Below, one piece after another: positions 1 through 7,459 of a stretch of 12,506 nucleotides of DNA; the first letter of the stretch is position 1, and each line of letters begins with the position of its first letter. The notes under the pieces were generated by a model. That model worked only from the letters and a program-made list of their open reading frames with translations. It was not told the origin of the DNA and did not search any database. Position numbers and translations under genes: made by a program. The DNA is from Eggerthellaceae bacterium (GTDB lineage: Bacteria; Actinomycetota; Coriobacteriia; Coriobacteriales; Eggerthellaceae), in the NCBI GenBank assembly GCA_017459485.1, contig JAFUCW010000262.1:1-12506 (forward strand). The letters are read 5' to 3'.

Positions 1-3
1 GTA

Positions 4-1032
4 ATGAATATGGACTTCAAGCGGAAGCTTCCCATTCCGCAGGAAACAAAAGAGATGTACCCGCTTTCGCAGGAATTGACCGAGGTCATCGAACGGCGCA
101 CGGACGAGCTTAGAGCGGTCTTCAGTGGGCGGAGCAACAAGCTGGTGCTCATTATCGGCCCCTGCTCGGCGGACAGGGAAGACAGCGTCATGGACTACAT
201 TACACGGTTGGCAGCCGTTCAGGAAAAGGTAGCCGACGCCCTGCTGATCGTCCCGCGTGTCTACACGAACAAGCCGAGGACGACAGGTGCAGGCTACAAG
301 GGGCTCGTGCACCAGCCCGACCCGCAGGGCGACCCGGACCTGTTCCGGGGCATCATCGCCACGCGCGAGCTGCATATGCGCGCCGTGCGCGAAACCGGTT
401 TCGTGTGCGCCGACGAGATGCTCTACCCAGAGAACTACAAGTACGTCGACGACCTGCTTGGCTACACTGCCGTTGGTGCACGCAGCGTCGAAAACCAGCA
501 GCACCGCCTTACCGCGAGCGCCGTGAGCGTTCCTGTGGGCATGAAGAACCCCACGAGTGGCGACCTGTCCGTCATGCTGAACGCGATCGAGGCCGCTCAG
601 CAGGAGCACGATTTCATCTATCGGGGTTGGGAAGGGCATTCGAGGGGCAACCCCTACGCGCATGCGATTCTGCGCGGATACGTGAATCGGCAGGGCGTGA
701 CGCACCCGAACTACCACTACGAGACGCTTCGCTATCTGGCAGAGCTCTATGCCGATCGGGATGTGGTGAACCCTGCCGTCATCGTGGACTGCAACCATTC
801 GAACAGTGGCAAGAACCCCTTCGAGCAGCCGCGGATTCTGAAAGAGGTTCTCCATTCGTGCCGATACGACTCGCGCTTGAAAAGCCTTGTGAAAGGCTTC
901 ATGGTTGAAAGCTATCTGGAAGACGGCAACCAGCCCGTGGATGGCGGAGTGTACGGCATGTCAATCACCGACGCCTGCTTGGGATGGAAGAAAAGCGAGC
1001 GGCTTATCTTTGACATCGCGGACATGCTGTAG
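4..1032 (+). CDS. aroF: Class I 3-deoxy-7-phosphoheptulonate (DAHP) synthase, AroF/G/H type
   Basis: The enzyme condenses phosphoenolpyruvate with erythrose 4-phosphate, the first step of the shikimate pathway to aromatic amino acids; it is cytoplasmic and metal-dependent. The 342 residues align by eye with E. coli AroG from near residue 45 to the end. IIGPCS carries metal ligand Cys54, RVYTNKPRTT is the PEP-binding KPRT-type motif, GARSVENQQHR and PVGMKNPTSG are conserved. DCNHSNSGK carries His265, FMVESYLEDGNQ carries Glu302 and SITDACLGW carries Asp323. All four expected metal ligands are present, so the protein should be active. It is slightly shorter than the 350-residue AroG at the N-terminus, the part involved in feedback control in that family, so its effector cannot be predicted. 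ATG 4 and ATG 10 (M3, giving MDFKRKLPIP) are both possible; the ribosome site lies outside the window. It probably heads an operon with the membrane protein that follows 17 nt later. Confidence 0.95.
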   Translation: MNMDFKRKLPIPQETKEMYPLSQELTEVIERRTDELRAVFSGRSNKLVLIIGPCSADREDSVMDYITRLAAVQEKVADALLIVPRVYTNKPRTTGAGYKGLVHQPDPQGDPDLFRGIIATRELHMRAVRETGFVCADEMLYPENYKYVDDLLGYTAVGARSVENQQHRLTASAVSVPVGMKNPTSGDLSVMLNAIEAAQQEHDFIYRGWEGHSRGNPYAHAILRGYVNRQGVTHPNYHYETLRYLAELYADRDVVNPAVIVDCNHSNSGKNPFEQPRILKEVLHSCRYDSRLKSLVKGFMVESYLEDGNQPVDGGVYGMSITDACLGWKKSERLIFDIADML

Positions 1033-1049
1033 GGAAGCAGTGGTGCAGC

Positions 1050-2834
1050 ATGCCTTCTGCCATGGACAACAGCAGCGCCTTTGCCAAGATTAGGCCCTGG
1101 GCGGGATACTTGGCAAGTGCGGCCGCCCTCCTTGCCATCCTGTTCGCCGTATCGCGGTTGGCGCCCAACATGCCAACGTGGGGCATCGCGTTGGCCTGGG
1201 CGCTGCTTAGCCTGGTTCCCGCTCTGGGCGTTTCGTATCATCTGGTCATAAAAAAGACCTTCGAACAGGGAAAATACCAAGAAGGTGGATATGGCAGCCG
1301 CCTCGTAGCAGGTCGCGTTGCCTGTCTTGTCGTGTCGTTCGCCGTCTCTGCCGTATTCATGGCGAGCCTGCTCGTGGAGTGTCCCAAATGGGATGCGCCG
1401 GTATGGGTTTTGCTCGTGCTGGCGGTGCCGGCATACATCCTCGTTTCATTCGTTGTTGGCAAAATGGTGCGCAAAGAATATGCGCCACTGCATCGGCAGT
1501 CCTACCTTGCCAAGTTCAGCGTTCCCGTGCTTGGCGTCTTGCTGTGCCTCGCCTATGCGGTGGTATTGGCTGCCACGCCCGCTGAAACCTACAACTATGC
1601 GGCAGACGCTTTCATTGCCGAGGCGCGGCCCTTCGCAGACTCTCCTTCCACGATCATGTCCGAAGCGGGGGAGGCGCTTGCCGTTGTCGACGGGTTGCGC
1701 TCGTATGCCCTGTCCAAAACGGCAGAGGGGTCGTTTGGGAGCTACGTTTTTTGGAGCCTGCTTTTGAAAAGCGCGGCGTTCTTCGGGTTCGCAACGCTGC
1801 TGTCGGTTTGCGCGATCCCGCTTTCGGAATTGAGGCGCGTGTTCACCGAACTGTGGGACAGCGGCGAGCGCGGCAAAGACAAGCCGCTGGTGGGGCGCTA
1901 CGTGGTACTGGCCACGGCGTTGCCGGTCGCCTTGGCGGTGGGCTTTGTCGTGGCAGACGGGAATGCGGCGGCGGTCGTTGAGTCCAAGGGGTACAGCATT
2001 GCGCAGGAATTCGCCCGAAACAGCGTGGACCTTGTCGTCTACGCAATCGATGGGAAGCGCTACGACCCGGAGAAGGTCGACGGCTTGCTCAGTCGCACAA
2101 GGGCAGCCACCGACGAAATCACGGAAGAGGAAAAGGAAGCGCTGACAAACCTGGTCAACGAAGTGTTCGACAAGCGGGTGGAAAACGTAGACGGTTACCT
2201 GGACTGGTACTACCGGCTGTTCGGCGACTGGGAAATGCTTTTCAAGATGATTCAGGGCAGTGCGGAGGAGTTCGCGGAAGAGCAGTTCATCGAGCAAATC
2301 GGCAAAGGGGTCGATGACACGGTGATTGCTGCAGAGTATGAAAAGTACCAGGCGCGCATCTACGATTTGAGGGCGAGTGCGATGGAGGAGCTGTCGGAAT
2401 ACGAGATATCGGACAAATATCCCGACTGGTTGGTTACCGAAGTGGATGCAGGTGAGTCGTTTCAGCAGCGACTCGACCATTCGCTCGAGCCGGCGCAGCA
2501 GCTGTTAAGCGCGGGGGAGCGTCTTGGGATCAGCACGGTTGCCGGGGTTGCGGCGGGTGTTATCGCCAAGAAGCTTATTGCGAAGGTCGCACAGAAAGCG
2601 TTCTTCAAAACCATAGCGAGCCGTGTTGGCGATCTGGCAACGACAAGCGCGGCAGCGGCGACTTTGGGTGGGCCCCCGGGTGCGGCAATCGGGATAGGCG
2701 TTGGCCTGGCAACCGACATAGCGCTCACGAAGGCCGACGAACTGATGAACAGGGAATCTTACAAGGAAGAGATCGTCGCCTCGATCAACGAGCAGCGAGA
2801 CGAGCTGCTCTCCGCCATCGGCGCGATAGGTTAG
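1050..2834 (+). CDS. Polytopic membrane protein of unknown function with C-terminal glycine-zipper region
   Basis: I do not recognise a named family. Of 594 residues, the first ~305 hold about seven hydrophobic segments (roughly 17-36, 44-67, 85-109, 116-140, 156-175, 232-256 and 283-303). A charged, helix-rich soluble part (about 305-490) follows, with acidic stretches such as ITEEEKEALTNLVNEVFD and the aromatic motif YLDWYYRLFGDWE. Residues 492-556 are rich in Ala and Gly and end in GGPPGAAIGIGVGLATD (540-556), a glycine-zipper pattern typical of helices that pack in or insert into membranes. A polar helix (KADELMNRESYKEEI) closes the protein. The start is uncertain: AGGGA at 1031-1035 is 14 nt from ATG 1050, and ATG 1062 is a possible alternative. 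The gene lies 17 nt after the DAHP synthase, so co-transcription is likely, but nothing in the sequence links it to aromatic metabolism. Real coding is supported by the long frame, coherent hydrophobic pattern and position; function is unknown. Confidence 0.85.
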   Translation: MPSAMDNSSAFAKIRPWAGYLASAAALLAILFAVSRLAPNMPTWGIALAWALLSLVPALGVSYHLVIKKTFEQGKYQEGGYGSRLVAGRVACLVVSFAVSAVFMASLLVECPKWDAPVWVLLVLAVPAYILVSFVVGKMVRKEYAPLHRQSYLAKFSVPVLGVLLCLAYAVVLAATPAETYNYAADAFIAEARPFADSPSTIMSEAGEALAVVDGLRSYALSKTAEGSFGSYVFWSLLLKSAAFFGFATLLSVCAIPLSELRRVFTELWDSGERGKDKPLVGRYVVLATALPVALAVGFVVADGNAAAVVESKGYSIAQEFARNSVDLVVYAIDGKRYDPEKVDGLLSRTRAATDEITEEEKEALTNLVNEVFDKRVENVDGYLDWYYRLFGDWEMLFKMIQGSAEEFAEEQFIEQIGKGVDDTVIAAEYEKYQARIYDLRASAMEELSEYEISDKYPDWLVTEVDAGESFQQRLDHSLEPAQQLLSAGERLGISTVAGVAAGVIAKKLIAKVAQKAFFKTIASRVGDLATTSAAAATLGGPPGAAIGIGVGLATDIALTKADELMNRESYKEEIVASINEQRDELLSAIGAIG

Positions 2835-2840
2835 GTGCCA

Positions 2841-2865
2841 GAGCGGGGGCGCACTGCCCTCGCTC
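2841..2865. terminator. Hairpin between convergent genes, possible bidirectional terminator
   Basis: GAGCGGGGGC (2841-2850), loop GCACT, and GCCCTCGCTC (2856-2865) can form a 10-bp stem with one G-U pair when read on the plus strand. It sits between the stop of the membrane protein (2834) and the minus-strand regulator stop (2864-2866), which it overlaps. The convergent position fits a shared terminator. Neither side has a T tract, so efficiency is doubtful. Confidence 0.45.
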
Positions 2866-3742
2866 ACGCGCCGTCTGCTTCCGCTCGCACTGCGTCGAGG
2901 AAGGCGGCAACCGCTGGAGACGGCGTTCTGGATTCGTCCCAAGCAAGTGCGATTTCTCGTTTGGCAGGCACGTCGAGCGGCAGCGATACAACATTGTAGG
3001 CGCATCGCTGAAGCATGATCGACGGCATGATGGATAGCCCAAGACCCGCCTCCACCATCGCCATGACGACGTAGTCGTCCCAGGTGGTGAATAGGGGCGC
3101 TAAGCCCATGCCGTTGCCCTCGAGCAAATCGGCCGCCTCGGAAACACCTTCGTGCTCGAGGGCGATGAAGGGCTCTTCGGCAAAAGCGGCAAGAGGGAAG
3201 CGCTTCTTTCGTGCAAGGCGGTGGCCGGAGGGCAGCACGGCAACATCTTCGTCGCGTACAAGGACTATGGTTCCAAGCCCGTCTGGCGCGGGCAGGCGCA
3301 CGGTTCCCACGTCGACGCGCCCTTCGGCAAGCCACTGCTCGATTTCGCGGTAGTCGCCATGGAGGAGCTCGTAGGTTATTCCCGGATGGTCTTCGCGAAA
3401 CACTTTCAGCACAGAGGGGAGAACGTGGGTTGCCACGCTTGCGATAGTGCCAATGCGCACGGTTCCCACCTCGGTGCCCGTGATGGCGGCAGCTTCGTCG
3501 TCGAACCTGTTGCATTCGTCGACGATTCTCCTTGCGCGTGCCAGCAGCCGCACTCCATCGGGCGTGGGTGCCACTCCTGCCTTGCTGCGGTCGAACAGGC
3601 GCACTCCGCTCGACGTTTCCAAGTCGGCTATCATGCGGCTTACGCTTGACACCGAATAGCCCAGGCGCTCGGCGGCATGGGCGATGCTTCCGATGTCGGC
3701 AGCTGCAACGAATGCGCGGTATTTCTGCAAGCCCGTGTCCAT
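2864..3742 (-). CDS. LysR-family transcriptional regulator
   Basis: A 292-residue protein with standard LysR length and layout. The N-terminal winged helix-turn-helix covers about residues 5-62, with the recognisable run GSIAHAAERLGYSVSSVSR (18-36) followed by DLETSSGVRLFDRS (40-53). A periplasmic-binding-protein-like effector domain follows from about residue 90 to the end, including GTVRIGTIASVATHVLP and GLGLSIMPSIML. Such proteins bind DNA as tetramers and often control a divergently transcribed neighbour, here the EamA transporter starting 106 bp away. The start at 3742 is supported by GAGGAG (plus-strand CTCCTC 3752-3757) nine bases upstream. The effector cannot be read from sequence; a small metabolite handled by the transporter is a reasonable inference. 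The gene converges on the 594-residue membrane protein gene with a 29-bp gap. Confidence 0.93.
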   Translation of the reverse strand: MDTGLQKYRAFVAAADIGSIAHAAERLGYSVSSVSRMIADLETSSGVRLFDRSKAGVAPTPDGVRLLARARRIVDECNRFDDEAAAITGTEVGTVRIGTIASVATHVLPSVLKVFREDHPGITYELLHGDYREIEQWLAEGRVDVGTVRLPAPDGLGTIVLVRDEDVAVLPSGHRLARKKRFPLAAFAEEPFIALEHEGVSEAADLLEGNGMGLAPLFTTWDDYVVMAMVEAGLGLSIMPSIMLQRCAYNVVSLPLDVPAKREIALAWDESRTPSPAVAAFLDAVRAEADGA

Positions 3743-3848
3743 GACTGTCCGCTCCTCTGCCCCTGATAGCTAAACATTGCAAAAAACGGAAAGATAGATT
3801 GTAATATTTCCGCTTTACGTAACTATATCAGAAGCGCATACTGCAGGT
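3743..3848. promoter_or_regulatory. Divergent control region with LysR-type dyad
   Basis: This 106-bp gap separates the start codons of the LysR regulator and the EamA transporter. It contains an interrupted inverted repeat, CGGAAA (3787-3792) and TTTCCG (3807-3812), 8 of 9 pairs if extended inward as CGGAAAGAT/ATATTTCCG. The size and AT-rich centre fit LysR binding sites. On the minus strand TACAAT (3803-3798) could be a -10 box for the regulator. For the transporter, TTGTAA (3799-3804) and TATATC (3824-3829) are a weak pair with 19-bp spacing. The dyad is seen; its role is inferred. Confidence 0.5.
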
Positions 3849-4805
3849 ATGAACAAAGAACTCCTGAAATTCATCGCGGCTCTGCTCCTGTTCGGATCGA
3901 ACGGGATCATAGCCTCGCAAGTGGCGCTTCCCAGTTACAGCATCGTGGTGCTGCGCACGCTTCTTGGCGCGATGCTGCTCGGAGTGCTCTTTTTCGCAGG
4001 GTTCGCCAAGAAAGGCGGATCCCTGGCGGATTTGGCCGTTGTCTCGCAGAAGCGCAGCGCCTTGCTTGTCGCCGCGTCCGGCATTATTCTGGGATTGGCG
4101 TGGATGCTCCTGTTCAGGGCATACGAACTCGTGGGCGTAGGCGTGTCGTCCCTCCTGTACTACTGTGGTCCCGTCATCGTGATGGCACTTTCGCCCGTGC
4201 TGTTCTCCGAGCGCATTACGGCTGCCCGCCTTGCGGGGTTCGGCGCCGTGCTTGCAGGCATCGTCCTGGTCAACGGTACGGCGGTCGACGGAGGCCTGAA
4301 CGTGGAGGGGCTGGCGTGCGGCGCAGGCTCGGCCGCTTGCCTGGCTGCAATGATCGTCTTCAACAAGAAGGCGGAAGGCATCGGCGGCACGGAGAAGTCC
4401 TTCATCCAGCTTTTCGCGGCATTCGCCACCGCAGCGCTTGCAACCGCGCTCTTGCACGGCCTGCAGTTCGATCTTGCAGGCCTGAACTGGCCCGCCGTCC
4501 TTGTTCTGGGACTGGCGAACACAGGGCTTGGATGCTACCTGTACTTCAGCTCGATCGGCAACCTGAGCGTGCAAACGGTTTCGGCGCTGGGGTATCTGGA
4601 GCCGGTGTCTGCGGTGTTGTTCGCGGCGGCGTTTTTGGGAGAGGCTCTTGCCCCCCTCCAGCTGGCAGGTGCCGTTCTGGTTGTGGCCGGTGCCGCCTTC
4701 GGGGAGCTGTGGAGCAGCGCTCTGGGCACGCGGCATGCTATTCGCCCCTGCCCATCTGGAAGAGATGGGCATCTTCGCGCAGCTGGCGTGCAGCCGAATC
4801 GCTAG
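3849..4805 (+). CDS. EamA/DMT-family transporter (RhaT-like permease)
   Basis: A 318-residue hydrophobic protein with the two-fold EamA repeat and about ten membrane helices. Repeat one covers about residues 5-140 and ends in the typical LFSERITAARLAGFGAVLAG. Repeat two covers about 148-288 and ends in YLEPVSAVLFAAAFLGEAL (250-268), which carries the family's conserved E-P and G-E positions, followed by LAGAVLVVAGAAFGE. DMT transporters export or exchange amino acids, nucleotides, sugars or drugs at the cytoplasmic membrane; the substrate here is unknown. Start ATG 3849 gives the expected N-terminus just before helix one, but the Shine-Dalgarno is poor (AGG one base away). It is divergent from the LysR gene, which probably regulates it. 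The last ~30 residues (from about 288, TRHAIRPCPSGRDGH and on) are polar, unlike a DMT protein, and are encoded across a strong hairpin, so the native stop may have been lost. Confidence 0.9.
   Translation: MNKELLKFIAALLLFGSNGIIASQVALPSYSIVVLRTLLGAMLLGVLFFAGFAKKGGSLADLAVVSQKRSALLVAASGIILGLAWMLLFRAYELVGVGVSSLLYYCGPVIVMALSPVLFSERITAARLAGFGAVLAGIVLVNGTAVDGGLNVEGLACGAGSAACLAAMIVFNKKAEGIGGTEKSFIQLFAAFATAALATALLHGLQFDLAGLNWPAVLVLGLANTGLGCYLYFSSIGNLSVQTVSALGYLEPVSAVLFAAAFLGEALAPLQLAGAVLVVAGAAFGELWSSALGTRHAIRPCPSGRDGHLRAAGVQPNR
4749..4771 (+). terminator. Terminator-like hairpin inside the 3' end of the transporter ORF
   Basis: TGCCCATCT (4749-4757), loop GGAAG, and AGATGGGCA (4763-4771) form a perfect 9-bp stem. 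It is followed by TCTTCG, a weak T-containing run. It lies about 34 bp before the transporter stop codon (4803-4805), over codons 301-308, in the part that does not look like DMT sequence. It could end the transporter mRNA or be a leftover of a terminator now inside the reading frame. Confidence 0.5.
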
Positions 4806-4992
4806 TCTTGCCAGTTTCCTGAAGGCGGAAAGCCTGTCGAATTCGACTGCCGGGGCGCCTGCACTCATTTCGTCGGTGTATTTGCATGCCTTAGTAGGTC
4901 GCTTCTTGATTCTTGAAGACCTTGCACACAGTGGCGCGTTTACACCTTGCGCACTACAATCTAATCGTTGCAAGCATCGGCAGGGGGCGCAG
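4806..4992 (+). promoter_or_regulatory. Intergenic region with putative hyuA promoter and ribosome site
   Basis: The 187 bp between the transporter and the HyuA-like gene contain no credible gene. TACAAT at 4955-4960 matches a -10 hexamer in five of six positions and lies 38 bp before the ATG. No good -35 box is present at 16-18 bp. The context CTACAATCTAATCG resembles CTACAATTAATAG upstream of the activase gene at 12254-12266. AGGGGG at 4982-4987, five bases before ATG 4993, is a clear ribosome site and decides that start. Confidence 0.4.
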
Positions 4993-7044
4993 ATGGTCGT
5001 AATCGGCATAGACACGGGCGGCACCTACACCGACGCGGTGGTGGTTGACACCGAAACGGGCGAGGTGTTCGCGAAGGCGAAATCGCTGACTACAAAGGAG
5101 GACCTTTCGGCTGGAATAGGCGCGGCGCTCGACGCGCTGCCCACCGAGCTGCGCCAGCACGCGCAGGGGATTTCGCTTTCCACCACACTTGCGACCAACG
5201 CCTGCGTGGAGGGGAAAGGCGGCAGGGCGAAGCTGGTGATAGTGGGGGTCGACGAGGCCACCTTGCGCAGCCTGGACGTAGACCGCACCTACGGCATTCC
5301 CTCTGCCGACGTTCTCGCGGTGGACGTCGCCGTCGATCCGAGCGGCAAAAACGTGGTTCAGCCCAACTGGGAGGCCATCTGCGACGCGAACCCCGACTTT
5401 TTCGGCGATGCGGACTCGTTCGGAATAGCGGGCATGTACGCGCTCAACAACGGCGGTGCCATGGAAAAGGCGGGCGAAGAATACCTTGTGCAGCGATTCG
5501 GCGCGTTGGTTGTGAAAGCGATCGACGTGGCTGACGAGGTGAACGTCTACGAACGCGGGGCAACCGCCCTGCTCAACGCCCGTTTGGTGCCGGTGATATG
5601 CGAGTTTCTCGATGCTATCGGCGAAGCGCTCCGGCAGCGTGGCATGGAAGACGTTCCCGTTTCGGTGGTGCGCAGCGACGGATCGCTGATGTCTGCGAAA
5701 TTGGCCCGCATCCGTCCGGTGGAGACGATTCTTTCGGGCCCTGCCGCTTCGGTCCGCGGTGCTGCCGTGCTCTGTCCGGCGAACGAGGCGCTGGTGGTCG
5801 ACATAGGAGGGACCACGTCGGACATTGCCCTGTTCCACGACGGCAATCCGGTGCGCACCGACCACATTCGCATTGGCGGATGGAAGACGCAGGTTGCCGG
5901 AATCGCCATAGACACTATCGGGCTGGGGGGCGACTCGGCGGCGCGCTACACCAAAGAAGGCGAACTGTCCCTGTCTGCCCAGCGAGTCATGCCCCTGTGC
6001 ATCGCGGCTGCACGATGGCCGCAGGTTGTTCGGGAGTTGGAGACGTACCTGCGCAGCGCCAGCCCAAAGCACCTGTCGCGCTACGAGCTTTACTGCCTCT
6101 TGCAGATGCCGAGGAACCTAAGCCGCTACACCGAAGCAGAGCAGAAGTTCATGAAAACGCTGGAGGGCGGACCCGTTTCGCTCAACGACCAGCGTGTCAG
6201 CAGATCCTTCCTGAACACGCATCGCCTGGAGGCGGAAGGGGTGGTTATCCGAAGCGGAATGACCCCCACCGACGCCATGCACCTGATCGGGATACTGTCC
6301 ACCTTCGACGCGCATGCTTCTGAACTTGGTGCGCAATGCATGCTGAAGACCTACCATGCGGCCAATGCTGCAAGAGAAGAGAAGGCGGTCGAGGAGCTTG
6401 CCAGCGACATCTGCAATCTGGCACGCAAGCGCCTCTACGAGCAGGCTGGCCGCATGTTGCTTGCGGATTCGTATTGGCACGATGTCCCCGACGGTTTCGA
6501 CGCGCAACTGCAAGAGGTGTTCGATCGGAATTGGGAACGATCGGTTGCGGGCCAGGACGAGGCGCTCGGCGCTTTTCGGCTTTTGCCTCAGACCGATGCG
6601 ACGCTTGTGGGGATTAGTGCGCCCACCCACGTGTTTCTTCCCGAGGCCGCCTGCGCACTCGGTGCGCAGTGGTGCGTTCCCGAACATGCCGAAGTTGCGA
6701 ATGCGGTTGGAGCTGCATGCGCACAGGTTGTGGTTGACGCGAAGGTCCGCGTGAAGCCTGTTCGAGGCAGTTTCGGGATGATAGAGGGGTACCGGATTCT
6801 CAGCGCTGACGAGAGCCTGTTCGTGCCAGCAGAAAAAGTCGACGACACCGACCGTGCTGCAGAGCGCAAGGCAAAGGATGCGGCGCGCGATATTGCACGC
6901 CGCATCGTTCGCAACGAGGCCTCCAAGCGCGGTGCTGGCGCTGCAACCGAGTGCACGATAACTGAAGAGGAAACATCGTATGTCGGAGCGGCAGACGCCC
7001 AGACAGTCGTCTACGAGTGGGTCTTCACCGCCCACGTTGGGTAA
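4993..7044 (+). CDS. Hydantoinase/oxoprolinase family protein (HyuA-like), divergent
   Basis: A 683-residue cytoplasmic protein of the ATP-dependent hydantoinase/5-oxoprolinase A family (ASKHA fold). The N-terminus IGIDTGGTYTD (4-14) is the phosphate-1 loop; SLSTTLATNACVEGKGG and ETILSGPAASVRGAA follow as in HyuA. VVDIGGTTSD (268-277) is the second nucleotide loop and GLGGDS, with Asp314, the adenosine-side glycine turn. MTPTDAMHLIG (423-433) and VPEHAEVANAVGAACAQ (562-578) are late family motifs. Between Asp314 and TPTDA about 110 residues replace the usual short SAGA-PGPACYG segment, so this is a divergent subgroup and the substrate (hydantoin, 5-oxoproline, or another amide or ketone) cannot be assigned. 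No HyuB-type partner lies next to it. The frame is open further upstream to 4648, but those codons overlap the transporter; ATG 4993 has the ribosome site and begins exactly at the family N-terminus. It is preceded by a possible TACAAT promoter and probably transcribed alone. Confidence 0.9.
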   Translation: MVVIGIDTGGTYTDAVVVDTETGEVFAKAKSLTTKEDLSAGIGAALDALPTELRQHAQGISLSTTLATNACVEGKGGRAKLVIVGVDEATLRSLDVDRTYGIPSADVLAVDVAVDPSGKNVVQPNWEAICDANPDFFGDADSFGIAGMYALNNGGAMEKAGEEYLVQRFGALVVKAIDVADEVNVYERGATALLNARLVPVICEFLDAIGEALRQRGMEDVPVSVVRSDGSLMSAKLARIRPVETILSGPAASVRGAAVLCPANEALVVDIGGTTSDIALFHDGNPVRTDHIRIGGWKTQVAGIAIDTIGLGGDSAARYTKEGELSLSAQRVMPLCIAAARWPQVVRELETYLRSASPKHLSRYELYCLLQMPRNLSRYTEAEQKFMKTLEGGPVSLNDQRVSRSFLNTHRLEAEGVVIRSGMTPTDAMHLIGILSTFDAHASELGAQCMLKTYHAANAAREEKAVEELASDICNLARKRLYEQAGRMLLADSYWHDVPDGFDAQLQEVFDRNWERSVAGQDEALGAFRLLPQTDATLVGISAPTHVFLPEAACALGAQWCVPEHAEVANAVGAACAQVVVDAKVRVKPVRGSFGMIEGYRILSADESLFVPAEKVDDTDRAAERKAKDAARDIARRIVRNEASKRGAGAATECTITEEETSYVGAADAQTVVYEWVFTAHVG

Positions 7045-7061
7045 TCTATCCCTGGCGTGGG
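7031..7061 (+). terminator. Hairpin spanning the stop codon of the HyuA-like gene
   Basis: CCCACG (7031-7036) pairs with CGTGGG (7056-7061), and inside them GGG (7039-7041) pairs with CCC (7050-7052), leaving the TAA stop in the loop. No T tract follows (ACCCAAATC), so it is at best a weak or factor-assisted terminator or an mRNA end-stabilising structure. Confidence 0.35.
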
Positions 7062-7117
7062 ACCCAAATCAGCCATGCAGAAAAATCTGTACATACTTCA
7101 ATCCTTACCATGATAAG

Positions 7118-7215
7118 TGTTACTTATATGCATAAACTCGCAAAATAATGTACACATTCTAGGTTGCGAGGGTGCCGAAGCCTAATCGAGAAACGAAAAT
7201 GCATAAATGTTACTT
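7118..7215. repeat. Rearranged short direct repeats TGTTACTT and ATGCATAAA
   Basis: TGTTACTT occurs at 7118-7125 and 7208-7215, and ATGCATAAA at 7128-7136 and 7199-7207, so the two modules appear in opposite order. TGTACA is also present twice nearby (7088-7093, 7149-7154), and TAGTTTTTG twice (7266-7274, 7304-7312). They may be binding sites of a regulator of the adhesin gene or reflect AT-rich sequence. Confidence 0.35.
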
Positions 7216-7257
7216 TTAAGCTGAAATCAATATCTTGTGATCCATTGACCTGAAACC

Positions 7258-7269
7258 ACTATATATAGT
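7258..7269. promoter_or_regulatory. 12-bp palindrome ACTATATATAGT, possible operator
   Basis: ACTATATATAGT is perfectly self-complementary, lies about 195 bp upstream of the adhesin start, and follows TTGACC (7245-7250). A dimeric regulator could bind it; AT-richness makes chance possible. Confidence 0.3.
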
Positions 7270-7324
7270 TTTTGTATAACCAAGCCTACTGAAATCATAG
7301 TCTTAGTTTTTGCTATTTTCACAG

Positions 7325-7408
7325 GTCAAATGCCATTTTTCTGCTTGCATTCTTTCCGCGCTATGTTACAGTTGCGCAAAATTGAGCACCCAATTGGTGC
7401 CATTTGAC
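7325..7408. promoter_or_regulatory. Paired inverted motif GTCAAATG / CATTTGAC flanking a GCACC-GGTGC dyad
   Basis: GTCAAATG (7325-7332) and CATTTGAC (7401-7408) are exact reverse complements 68 bp apart. Both copies also carry TGCCATTT (7331-7338, 7398-7405), so each resembles a half or full site of AAATGSCATTT. Just inside, GCACC (7386-7390) and GGTGC (7396-7400) form a smaller dyad. The arrangement, 57-140 bp before the start codon, fits an operator pair. It is visible in sequence, but its function is inferred. Confidence 0.35.
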
Positions 7409-7451
7409 AATCGCAGAGCGGTTTAGTCACCCCACATGCAGCAAAATCGAA

Positions 7452-7459
7452 GAAAGGGG
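7452..7459 (+). promoter_or_regulatory. Ribosome binding site selecting a GTG start
   Basis: GAAAGGGG ends five bases before GTG 7465. The first ATG in frame is at 7489 and has no such site, so translation most likely starts at GTG. This adds the MTIRKKWA segment, whose Arg-Lys-Lys gives the signal peptide its basic N-region. Confidence 0.7.

Noticed and set aside
1446..2480. 344-codon minus-strand frame opposite the membrane protein gene
   Set aside because: Antisense shadow; the plus frame has regular membrane segments and fits the operon.
2505..3782. 425-codon minus-strand frame overlapping the regulator
   Set aside because: It overlaps the LysR gene in another frame and the membrane protein gene antisense; Arg/Cys-rich product without motifs.
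4732..4890. GGCATGC/GCATGCC inverted pair as ends of a small mobile element
   Set aside because: Only 7 bp with a self-palindromic core; no target duplication seen, so chance is likely.
4648..4992. N-terminal extension of the HyuA-like frame by 115 codons
   Set aside because: It overlaps the transporter, lacks homology to the family, and ATG 4993 has a good ribosome site exactly at the family N-terminus.
3828..5024. 398-codon minus-strand frame opposite the transporter
   Set aside because: Antisense shadow with Gln/His/Arg-rich product; the plus frame is a clear DMT protein.
7404..7432. TTGACA as -35 box of an adhesin promoter
   Set aside because: No acceptable -10 hexamer lies 16-18 bp downstream.
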